Origin: Streptomyces liliiviolaceus | Lineage (GTDB): Bacteria > Actinomycetota > Actinomycetes > Streptomycetales > Streptomycetaceae | Direction: 5' to 3' | NCBI RefSeq assembly: GCF_018070025.1 | Contig: NZ_JAGPYQ010000001.1 | Coordinates: 1,798,001-1,862,000, forward strand | Length of the DNA: 64,000 nt | Shown: positions 52,051 through 60,223 of the stretch, piece after piece | Layout: each line of letters opens with the position of its first letter | Position numbering within the stretch: position 1 is the first letter of the stretch | Position numbers and translations under genes: made by a program | The notes under the pieces: model-generated | The model's input: only the letters and a program-made list of their open reading frames with translations | The model's database searches: none | What the model was told of the DNA's origin: nothing

Positions 52051-54456
52051 ATGGCGGGGCTTTCTACCCCTCATCAGTTTGACCAGCCCACTACCCTCGC
52101 AGCCGCGGTACTGACGGACGACAACCGCCTCATCGTCGTGGTGATCGCGGTCGTCGCCCTTGCGGCGCTTGCCGTCGCCGGGGTCCTGGTCCGCCAGGTG
52201 CTCGCGGCGGGCGAGGGCACCGAAAGCATGAAGAAGATCGCGGTCGCGATCCAGGAGGGCGCGAATGCCTACCTGGGGCGGCAGATGCGTACCCTCGGGG
52301 TATTCGCCGTCGTGGTGTTCTTCCTGCTCATGCTGCTGCCCGCGGACGACTGGAATCAGCGTGCCGGCCGATCGGTCTTCTTCTTGATCGGCGCGGCGTT
52401 CTCGGCGACCACCGGATATATCGGCATGTGGCTCGCCGTACGCAGCAATGTCCGCGTGGCCGCCGCGGCACGGGAAGCGACCCCGGCGGAGGGTGAGCCG
52501 GAAAAGGATCTCACCGCCGTCTCGCACAAAGCCATGAAGATCGCTTTCCGCACGGGCGGCGTCGTCGGCATGTTCACGGTGGGGCTCGGTCTGCTGGGCG
52601 CCTCCTGTGTGGTGCTGGTGTACGCGGCCGACGCGCCGAAGGTCCTGGAGGGCTTCGGACTCGGCGCCGCGCTGATCGCGATGTTCATGCGTGTCGGCGG
52701 CGGCATCTTCACCAAGGCCGCCGACGTCGGCGCCGACCTGGTCGGCAAGGTCGAGCAGGGCATCCCGGAGGACGACCCGCGCAACGCGGCGACCATCGCG
52801 GACAACGTGGGCGACAACGTCGGCGACTGCGCCGGTATGGCCGCCGACCTCTTCGAGTCGTACGCCGTCACGCTCGTCGCCGCGCTGATCCTCGGCAAGG
52901 CGGCGTTCGGGGACTCCGGGCTCGCCTTCCCGCTGATCGTGCCCGCGATCGGCGTACTCACCGCGATGATCGGCATCTTCGCGGTCGCTCCGCGCCGTGC
53001 GGACCGCAGCGGGATGAGCGCCATCAACCGCGGCTTCTTCATCTCCGCGGTGATCTCACTGGCGCTGGTGGCCGTGGCCGTCTTCGTCTATCTGCCGTCC
53101 TCGTACGCCGACCTGGACGGTGTCACCGACGGGGCCATCCTCGCCAAGTCCGGCGACCCGCGGATCCTCGCGCTCCTCGCGGTCGCCATCGGCATCGTGC
53201 TGGCCGCGCTGATCCAGCAGCTCACCGGATACTTCACCGAGACGACCCGTCGCCCGGTGAAGGACATCGGCAAGACCTCGCTCACCGGCCCGGCCACCGT
53301 CGTCCTCGCCGGTATCTCGATCGGTCTCGAATCGGCCGTCTACACCGCGCTGCTGATCGGCCTCGGCGTCTACGGGGCCTTCCTGCTCGGCGGTACGTCG
53401 ATCATGCTGGCGCTGTTCGCGGTGGCCCTCGCCGGAACGGGTCTGCTCACCACGGTCGGCGTCATCGTCGCCATGGACACTTTTGGGCCTGTCTCCGACA
53501 ACGCGCAGGGCATCGCCGAGATGTCGGGTGACGTCGAGGGCGCGGGCGCGCAGGTGCTCACCGACCTGGACGCCGTCGGCAACACCACCAAGGCCATCAC
53601 GAAGGGCATCGCCATCGCCACCGCGGTTCTGGCGGCGTCGGCGCTCTTCGGCTCGTACCGGGACGCCATCCTCACGGCCGCGAACGACGTGGGGCAGAAG
53701 GTCTCGGGCGCGGGCGCTCCGATGAACCTGATGATGGACATCTCCCAGCCCAACAACCTGGTCGGGCTCATCGCGGGCGCCGCGGTCGTCTTCCTCTTCT
53801 CGGGGCTGGCGATCAACGCGGTGTCGCGGTCGGCCGGGGCCGTGGTCTACGAGGTGCGGCGGCAGTTCCGCGAGCGTCCCGGGATCATGGACTACAGCGA
53901 GAAGCCCGAGTACGGGCGTGTCGTCGACATCTGTACGAAGGACGCGCTTCGCGAGCTGACCACGCCGGGTCTGCTCGCCGTACTGACGCCGATCGCGATC
54001 GGGTTCACGCTCGGGGTCGGCGCGCTCGGCGCCTTCCTCGCGGGCGCCATCGGCACCGGCACGCTGATGGCGGTCTTCCTCGCCAACTCCGGAGGCGCGT
54101 GGGACAACGCCAAGAAGCTCGTCGAGGACGGCCACCACGGCGGCAAGGGCAGCGAGGCCCATGCCGCGACGGTGATCGGCGACACGATCGGTGACCCGTT
54201 CAAGGACACCGCGGGACCCGCGATCAACCCCCTCCTGAAGGTGATGAACCTGGTGGCGCTGCTCATCGCGCCGGCAGTGGTCAAATTCAGCTACGGCGAC
54301 GACAAGAGCGTGGGCATGCGGATCCTCATCGCGGTGCTCTCGCTCGCCGTCATCATCGGCGCGGTGTACGTGTCCAAGCGGCGCGGCATCGCGGTGGGCG
54401 ACGAGGGCAACTCCGAGCGGGTGGCCAAACCGGTCGATCCGGCGGTGGTTTCGTAG
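52051..54456 (+). CDS. hppA: Membrane H+-translocating pyrophosphatase
   Basis: The protein has 801 residues with about 16 transmembrane helices. It couples pyrophosphate hydrolysis to proton export or import across the membrane. The substrate-binding block is DVGADLVGKVEQGIPEDDPR, followed by NVGDNVGDCAGMAADLFE. GNTTKA, with Lys after the Thr pair, marks the K+-independent class. The N-terminal 30 residues are an extension seen in Streptomyces homologues. ATG 52051 follows AAGGAGGACGA, a strong ribosome binding site. Confidence 0.95.
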   Translation: MAGLSTPHQFDQPTTLAAAVLTDDNRLIVVVIAVVALAALAVAGVLVRQVLAAGEGTESMKKIAVAIQEGANAYLGRQMRTLGVFAVVVFFLLMLLPADDWNQRAGRSVFFLIGAAFSATTGYIGMWLAVRSNVRVAAAAREATPAEGEPEKDLTAVSHKAMKIAFRTGGVVGMFTVGLGLLGASCVVLVYAADAPKVLEGFGLGAALIAMFMRVGGGIFTKAADVGADLVGKVEQGIPEDDPRNAATIADNVGDNVGDCAGMAADLFESYAVTLVAALILGKAAFGDSGLAFPLIVPAIGVLTAMIGIFAVAPRRADRSGMSAINRGFFISAVISLALVAVAVFVYLPSSYADLDGVTDGAILAKSGDPRILALLAVAIGIVLAALIQQLTGYFTETTRRPVKDIGKTSLTGPATVVLAGISIGLESAVYTALLIGLGVYGAFLLGGTSIMLALFAVALAGTGLLTTVGVIVAMDTFGPVSDNAQGIAEMSGDVEGAGAQVLTDLDAVGNTTKAITKGIAIATAVLAASALFGSYRDAILTAANDVGQKVSGAGAPMNLMMDISQPNNLVGLIAGAAVVFLFSGLAINAVSRSAGAVVYEVRRQFRERPGIMDYSEKPEYGRVVDICTKDALRELTTPGLLAVLTPIAIGFTLGVGALGAFLAGAIGTGTLMAVFLANSGGAWDNAKKLVEDGHHGGKGSEAHAATVIGDTIGDPFKDTAGPAINPLLKVMNLVALLIAPAVVKFSYGDDKSVGMRILIAVLSLAVIIGAVYVSKRRGIAVGDEGNSERVAKPVDPAVVS

Positions 54457-54487
54457 CCCCCGGGCCCGGCTGAGCGGATTTCGTCCA

Positions 54488-54533
54488 ACGGGCGGGCGGA
54501 CGGCGCGTACTGACGTGCCGTCCGCCCGCCCGT
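54488..54533 (+). terminator. Terminator of the pyrophosphatase gene
   Basis: The exact 17-bp arms (54488-54504, 54517-54533) enclose a 12-nt loop, 32 bp after the stop. Confidence 0.88.
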
Positions 54534-54699
54534 CCGTGCGTACGGCTGTGTGTACGCCCTGTTTCGTGAGCCTTATCTCGCCCCTTCCGTGCCTGGTGCA
54601 AATGGCTTCAATAGTGGTCCAAACGGATGTTCGTCACGGTGGTGTCGCCCGATTGCCGTGTATGTTCCGGGGCCGAGAGCCATGGAAGGGACCAACCCG

Positions 54700-55275
54700 G
54701 TGAACAAGAAGCTCGCGGCCGCGCTGTCCGGCGGTGCGGTACTGGTACTGGCGCTGTCGGGATGCAGCAGCAGTGACGACAACAGCGACAAGCTGAACGC
54801 CTGGGCCAAGCAGGTCTGCGACGCGGTGAAGCCGCAGGCCAGGAAGATCTCGGCCGCCAACACCGCCATCCAGCAGCAGACCTCGGACAACAGCACCCCG
54901 GCGGACGTCCAGAAGACCGACGCCCAGGCCTTCCAGGACATGTCCGACGCCTACAAGGCGATCGGCAGCGCCGTGAACAAGGCCGGGGCGCCGGACGTGG
55001 AGGGCGGCGACAAGAAGAAGACGGACGCCGTCAAGGAGCTGAACACCATCTCCGCGTCGTACGGCGACCTCAAGAAGCAGGTCGACGACCTCGACACCAA
55101 GGACCAGGCGAAGTTCGCCGACGGTCTGAAGGGGATCGCCACCCAGCTGGACAAGCTGAGCCAGAGCGGCAACGACGCCCTCGCGAAGCTGGAGGAGGGC
55201 GACGTGGGCAAGGCGATGGCCAAGCAGGAGAGCTGCAAGAGCGCCTCCCCGTCGGCCTCGGCGACGAAGAGCTGA
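54700..55275 (+). CDS. Small helical lipoprotein
   Basis: The protein has 191 residues. The signal MNKKLAAALSGGAVLVLALSGC ends in the lipobox LSGC. The mature part is polar and mostly coiled helix (AWAKQVCDAVKPQARKISAA, LKKQVDDLDTKDQAKFADGL), ending in a Ser/Ala/Thr tail. No family name is certain. GTG 54700 follows GGAAGGGACC; an ATG 18 bp upstream would add six residues before the signal. The gene lies between the pyrophosphatase and methyltransferase genes, as in S. coelicolor. Confidence 0.85.
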   Translation: MNKKLAAALSGGAVLVLALSGCSSSDDNSDKLNAWAKQVCDAVKPQARKISAANTAIQQQTSDNSTPADVQKTDAQAFQDMSDAYKAIGSAVNKAGAPDVEGGDKKKTDAVKELNTISASYGDLKKQVDDLDTKDQAKFADGLKGIATQLDKLSQSGNDALAKLEEGDVGKAMAKQESCKSASPSASATKS

Positions 55276-55368
55276 ACCCGGGCGGAGCCGCCGCCCGCGC
55301 CGGGGTGCCGTTCAGGCCCTCCGGCGCGGGCCGTCCGCGCGGTGCCGGGGGCGCGTCACAATGGGCGG

Positions 55369-56889
55369 GTGAGTAACACCAGCCTGGCACCGCTGCCCTC
55401 GTCCGACCGCACCGACGTCACCGCACGGCTGCGGGACGCCCTCCTGGGCGCCTCCTTCAGCGCCGACGGGCTGCTCGACCTGCTGGGCGCCCCCGCGTAC
55501 GCGGCGCTGGCCCGCAGCGAGACCGTGCCCGCGCTCCGGGCCACCCGGGGCGACTCCCCGCTGGAAGCCCTCGTACGGCTGTTCCTGCTGCAGCAGCCCG
55601 TGCCGCACGCGCGCGTGGCGGACGTCCTGCCGGTGGAGGACTGCCTGGAGAGCGGCTGGCTGACCCGCGTCGGCGGGGACGAGGTCGCGGCGGTCGTCGA
55701 CGTACGGCCGTACGGCGGACCGGGCGGCGAGGACTGGTTCATCGTCTCGGACCTGGGCTGCGCGGTCGGCGGGGCCGGCGGCATCGGCAGCCATGACGAA
55801 GGCGTCGTACTGGGAGTGGGCGGCGCGTCCACCACGCTCGCGGGCATCACCGTGCGCGGCTCCTTCGCCTCCGCGCTCGACCTCGGCACCGGCTCCGGGA
55901 TCCAGGCGCTGCACGCCGCACAGCACGCCACGCGCGTGAGCGCGACCGACCTCAACCCCCGCGCGCTGCACACCACCGCGCTCACGCTCGCCCTGTCCGG
56001 GGCTCCGGCGGCCGACCTGCGCGAGGGCTCCCTCTTCGAACCGGTGGGCGACGAGACGTTCGACCTCATCGTCTCGAACCCGCCTTTCGTGATCTCCCCC
56101 GGCGCCCGGCTCACCTACCGCGACGGCGGGATGGGCGGGGACGAGCTGTGCCGCACGCTCGTGTCGCAGGCGGGCGACCGGCTCAACGAGGGGGGATACG
56201 CCCAGTTCCTGGCCAACTGGCAGCACGTGGAGGGCGAGGACTGGCAGGACCGGCTGCGCTCCTGGGTGCCGCGCGGCTGCGACGCGTGGATCGTGCAGCG
56301 CGAGGTCCAGGACGTCACGCAGTACGCCGAACTGTGGCTGCGCGACGCGGGCGACCACCATGCCGACCCCGTGGAGTACCAGGCGCGGTACGACGCCTGG
56401 CTGGACGAGTTCGAGGCGCGCAAGGTGAAGGCCGTCGGCTTCGGCTGGATCACCCTGCGCAGGACGGACGCGGAGCTGCCCTCCGTCGTCCTGGAGGAGT
56501 GGCCGCACTCCGTCGAGCAGCCGCTCGGCGACACCGTGCGCGCGCACTTCGAGCGGGTCGACTACCTGCGTCAGCACGACGACGCGGCCCTGCTGGCGGC
56601 GCACTTCAGGCTGGGCGGCGAGATCGTGCAGGAGCAGGTCGGCCTGCCCGGTGCCGAGGACCCGGAGCACGTCGTGCTGCGCCAGCACCGCGGGATGCGG
56701 CGGGCCACGAAGGTGGACACGGTCGGCGCCGGTTTCGCGGGCGTCTGCGACGGCACGCTGAGCGCGGGACGCATCCTGGACGCCATCGCCCAACTGGTCG
56801 GAGAGGATCCGGTGTTGCTCCGCGACCGGACGCCCGCCCAGATCCGGCTGCTGGTCGAGCAGGGGTTCATCGAGCCCGTGGCGCGCTGA
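55369..56889 (+). CDS. SAM-dependent methyltransferase (PrmC/RsmC-like core)
   Basis: The protein has 506 residues. An N-terminal helical domain (about 1-140) precedes a Rossmann methyltransferase core with ALDLGTGSGIQALHAA (SAM loop) and FDLIVSNPPFVISPGARLTY, whose NPPF is the mark of enzymes that methylate a planar N in nucleic acid or a Gln side chain. The C-terminal 150 residues form a separate winged-helix-like domain (DGTLSAGRILDAIAQLVGED). The substrate is unknown. CACAAT at 55357-55362 is 6 nt before GTG 55369, a leaderless layout. Confidence 0.86.
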   Translation: MSNTSLAPLPSSDRTDVTARLRDALLGASFSADGLLDLLGAPAYAALARSETVPALRATRGDSPLEALVRLFLLQQPVPHARVADVLPVEDCLESGWLTRVGGDEVAAVVDVRPYGGPGGEDWFIVSDLGCAVGGAGGIGSHDEGVVLGVGGASTTLAGITVRGSFASALDLGTGSGIQALHAAQHATRVSATDLNPRALHTTALTLALSGAPAADLREGSLFEPVGDETFDLIVSNPPFVISPGARLTYRDGGMGGDELCRTLVSQAGDRLNEGGYAQFLANWQHVEGEDWQDRLRSWVPRGCDAWIVQREVQDVTQYAELWLRDAGDHHADPVEYQARYDAWLDEFEARKVKAVGFGWITLRRTDAELPSVVLEEWPHSVEQPLGDTVRAHFERVDYLRQHDDAALLAAHFRLGGEIVQEQVGLPGAEDPEHVVLRQHRGMRRATKVDTVGAGFAGVCDGTLSAGRILDAIAQLVGEDPVLLRDRTPAQIRLLVEQGFIEPVAR

Positions 56890-57175
56890 CCCCGCGGCGA
56901 CGCCGTGGGGCGCCGAGAGGCGGGCGGGCAGTGGGCGTGAGCGGCCGACGGGGTGACGGGGCGGTGCCCCGGACCCGCCGGGTGACGTGAACTCGTCGTC
57001 GGCGACCGGTCGGCGGCGACACGACTGATGCGCATACGCGCCGATGGGCCTGATGTGTCGGTTCTGGCGCGATTGGTGCGCAAAAGGGCTCCTGTCGGTG
57101 GTACGTGCGAAGCTACCTTCGAGAGACAGAACGCACGCGTCCTCGGGGGAGGCGCGCTGTCTCGGGGGAGGCTGT

Positions 57176-59347
57176 ATGTCGGGGGACACGCCGGGTCGAG
57201 GTGAAGGCAGGCTGATCAGCGGTCGGTACCGGCTGCTGCGCACGCTGGGCGCGGGCGGCATGGGCCGCGTCTGGCTCGCGTACGACGAGGAGTTGGCCTG
57301 CGAGGTCTCCATGAAGGAGATCAACCTGCCCGATGTGCCGGTGGATCCGGGCGGGTCCGCGGGCGAGGGTTCTCCCGAACGGGTGGAGCCGGGGGCGCAG
57401 GAGCGCATCGCCCGGGCCCGCAGCGAGGCACGGAACGCGGCGCGGCTGCGCGGCCATCCGCATGTGGCCACCGTGCACGACGTGTTGATGCACGAGGGGC
57501 TGCCCTGGATCGTCATGGAGTTCGTGCCGGACGCGGTCGATCTCCAGACGGTCGTCCGGCGGTCGGGGCCGCTGACGCCCGTGCAGACGGCCCGGATCGG
57601 GCTCGGTGTGCTCGACGCGCTCACCGCCGGGCACCGGATCGGCATCCTCCACCGCGATGTGAAACCCGCCAACATCCTTCTCGCCCCGGACGCCTCGGGC
57701 GATCCCTTCGCGCGCGTGCTGCTCACCGACTACGGCATCGCTCTGCAGCCCGAGTCCCGCGAGCCCCGGCTCACCGCCACGGCCGGCATCCTCGGTACGC
57801 CGGGGTACCTCTCGCCGGAGCGGGCCCGCGGTGAGCCGCCCACACCGGCCGCCGACATGTTCTCGCTCGGCGCCACCCTGTACGCGACGGTCGAGGGAAG
57901 CGGCCCGTTCGACCGGCACGGGGAGTACGCGACCCTGACGGCCCTGCTGAGCGAGGAGCCCACACCGCCCCGGCGGGCGGGTGAACTGGCGCCGGTGCTG
58001 TACGGCCTGCTGGTGAAGGACCCGGTGCGCAGGTTCTCGCCGGAGGCGGTGACGCGAGGGCTGGAGCGTGTCCTGCAGAGCCCGCCGGGCGGGGTCTTCG
58101 GGCCGCCGCCCGGCTCGCTCCCCGAGGCCCCCGGTGGGCTGTCCCCGGCCGGGAACCCGCCGGGGTTCCCGCCCTCGCACACCCCGCAGGGCCGCAGCAC
58201 TCCGCAGACACCGCACACACCGGGCGGCCCCTCTCCGCAGGGCCCGCCGGGCGGCGGGCAGGGGCCTGGCGCGCAGGGGCCGTACAGGCCTTGGAATCCG
58301 TACGCGGGCGAGTCCTCCCCGCCGTACGGGAGCAGCGGATCCCCGCAGACTCCGCAGCCCTACGGGGGCGCCGGCCCGGTCCCGCCCTACGCCGGCAGTG
58401 GGTCCCCGCCCTACGGGAGCGGTCCGACGGCGGTCACCGATGCCGGCGGTGGCCGGGACGACACACGACGCATCCTGTCCACCGCCGCGGTCCTCACGGT
58501 CGTCACGGCGTTGGTTCTGGTGCTCGGCGGCGTCGCACTGGCGGCCCTCACGTTCAGCGGCGACGACAAGAAGGAGGCGAAGACCGGCGGCACGACATCG
58601 CCCGCGTCGGGCGACACGGGGCCGGCCCTCCCGTACGGCAAGAAGGTGGGGCTCAAAAAGCCGTTGAAGACCGGGGACTGTGTGCGGACCGTCTGGTCCG
58701 CGACGCCGTTCAAGTCGGTGCCGAACCTCGGCGTCGTGGACTGCGCGAAGGACTGGCCGGACGGCCAGGTGGTGGCCGTGGACACGGCGGCCGACTACGC
58801 GGACGCCCGCGCCGAGGGGGCGAGGCGCTGCGAGCGGCAGGGCGGGAAGATCGCCGAGGCGCTGCCCGACGCGGACGTCTACACCGTGACGCCGACGAAG
58901 CGTGGCTTCGAGGCGGCCGAGGCCCGTACGGCATGTCTCGTACTCGGACGGCATGCCGCCATCGGCGGCGCGGTGGGCCGTTTCCGGGAGGACGGGGCGC
59001 AGGTGTCGGTCGGTCAGATGGGCATCGGTGACTGCTGGATCGCAGTGTTGGAGGAGGACATCTACAGGGCCTCGTTGGCCGATTGCGCCGAGTTGCACAG
59101 CGACCAGTTCATAGGCGTCGTCCCGGCCCCGGCGAACATGAACTACAAGAAGGGCATCGACAACGCGAACAAGCTCTGCAGCAACAGGTTCGAGTCGACC
59201 TGGGCGCCCGACACCGAGCATGTCGTCTACGGCTGGATAACCGACGAGTACTCCTGGAAGCAGGGATTCACCAAGGCGGTGTGCACGGTGAGCCGTGCCG
59301 ACCGCGCGCAGACGAGCGGAAAGATGTCCGAGCCCGGCGCGGTGTGA
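57176..59347 (+). CDS. Membrane Ser/Thr protein kinase (PknB-like)
   Basis: The protein has 723 residues. The kinase domain spans about 15-285: GAGGMGRVWLA (P-loop), SMKEINL (ATP Lys), LHRDVKPANILL (catalytic loop), LTDYGIAL in place of DFG, and GTPGYLSPERA (activation segment). A Pro/Gly-rich linker follows to about 420, then one transmembrane helix (LTVVTALVLVLGGVALAALT) and an outside domain with several cysteines (GDCVRTVWS, RRCERQGG, ADCAELHSD). The outer part is not a PASTA domain; its ligand is unknown. ATG 57176 follows GGGGGAGGCTGT. Confidence 0.92.
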   Translation: MSGDTPGRGEGRLISGRYRLLRTLGAGGMGRVWLAYDEELACEVSMKEINLPDVPVDPGGSAGEGSPERVEPGAQERIARARSEARNAARLRGHPHVATVHDVLMHEGLPWIVMEFVPDAVDLQTVVRRSGPLTPVQTARIGLGVLDALTAGHRIGILHRDVKPANILLAPDASGDPFARVLLTDYGIALQPESREPRLTATAGILGTPGYLSPERARGEPPTPAADMFSLGATLYATVEGSGPFDRHGEYATLTALLSEEPTPPRRAGELAPVLYGLLVKDPVRRFSPEAVTRGLERVLQSPPGGVFGPPPGSLPEAPGGLSPAGNPPGFPPSHTPQGRSTPQTPHTPGGPSPQGPPGGGQGPGAQGPYRPWNPYAGESSPPYGSSGSPQTPQPYGGAGPVPPYAGSGSPPYGSGPTAVTDAGGGRDDTRRILSTAAVLTVVTALVLVLGGVALAALTFSGDDKKEAKTGGTTSPASGDTGPALPYGKKVGLKKPLKTGDCVRTVWSATPFKSVPNLGVVDCAKDWPDGQVVAVDTAADYADARAEGARRCERQGGKIAEALPDADVYTVTPTKRGFEAAEARTACLVLGRHAAIGGAVGRFREDGAQVSVGQMGIGDCWIAVLEEDIYRASLADCAELHSDQFIGVVPAPANMNYKKGIDNANKLCSNRFESTWAPDTEHVVYGWITDEYSWKQGFTKAVCTVSRADRAQTSGKMSEPGAV

Positions 59348-59611
59348 CGGACTCCACTCGCAGGCGTGGTCGGCTCCGTGCGGGAGCGGTGGCTGGTCCC
59401 GTGCGGGCAGTGCGGTCACGGTGTGGCCGCGGTGTGGCAGCGGTGCGGGCCGCCCCGCGTCGGGACGCACGGAGTCGGCCGCCTCCCGTTCACCTCGGGT
59501 TGGGATTCCGGCTTCCCGGAGGTGCCAGCGTCCCGAGCGGAGCACGCGAGGGCCGGACGCCGGGGCCGCGAGGGCGGGACCCGGTGACACACGAGGGCGG
59601 AGGGACGGGCC

Positions 59612-59809
59612 ATGGAGAGCGGACCGGCGATCTTCACGGGATCGGTGTTCGCCCTGTTCGGGGGCGGACTGCTGCTGTGGACCGCGGTCCGGCTGCGCCA
59701 ACGTGCCCCCGTCGCCCTCGGGGTGAGCCCCGTCGCGTCGGTGGCGGTCGCGGGCTTCGCCGGGACGGCTGCCGTGGTCCTCGCGGTGTGGTGTTTCACT
59801 CGCGTCTGA
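59612..59809 (+). CDS. Small two-helix membrane protein
   Basis: The protein has 65 residues with hydrophobic helices at about 6-26 and 40-62, joined by a short basic loop (RLRQRAPVALG). No family is recognised. ATG 59612 follows GGAGGG. Genes of this kind are often missed by annotation; codon use is GC3-rich as in its neighbours, which supports it. Confidence 0.65.
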   Translation: MESGPAIFTGSVFALFGGGLLLWTAVRLRQRAPVALGVSPVASVAVAGFAGTAAVVLAVWCFTRV

Positions 59810-60223
59810 GTTTCCGGCCGTCGGCGACGCGCCGGTCCGCCCCGCTCCTCGGGCCACGCCTCCCGCCGTCCGCGCGATGCGGCCCGCCGCCCGCGCAACA
59901 CCGCCCCGCTGTCCGGGAAACGCCGTCCGCGCTGTCCTGGAATCGCCGTACGGCGGCGGGCGCGGCCAAGATCGACGCCGGTCGGACTTCTCCTCTCCGG
60001 TAATTGAGAGGTCACGCTCCGGATGTTCCGGAAAGGCCAGGTCGGCACTCCGGGCGGCAGGAATGGCGGGAGTCGGGTTACCGTTCGAGTGGCCGTTGCG
60101 GGCTTTTCCCGTTTGACACGGGGGCGGGATGTACCGTCACACTCCGCAGCGTCAGCATGACCCGACCCCCGGGTTCAAGGCCTGGGGCGAGACCCCCTGC
60201 GTCGACCGGAGAGAAGAGCGAAG
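59810..60223 (+). promoter_or_regulatory. topA control region
   Basis: This 414-bp gap has no supported gene. A perfect -35 TTGACA is at 60112-60117. TACCGT at 60132-60137 is only 14 bp away and TCACAC at 60137-60142 is 19 bp away, so the -10 is uncertain. Poor spacing is a known feature of supercoiling-sensitive promoters, and topA of S. coelicolor is induced by negative supercoiling. Confidence 0.5.
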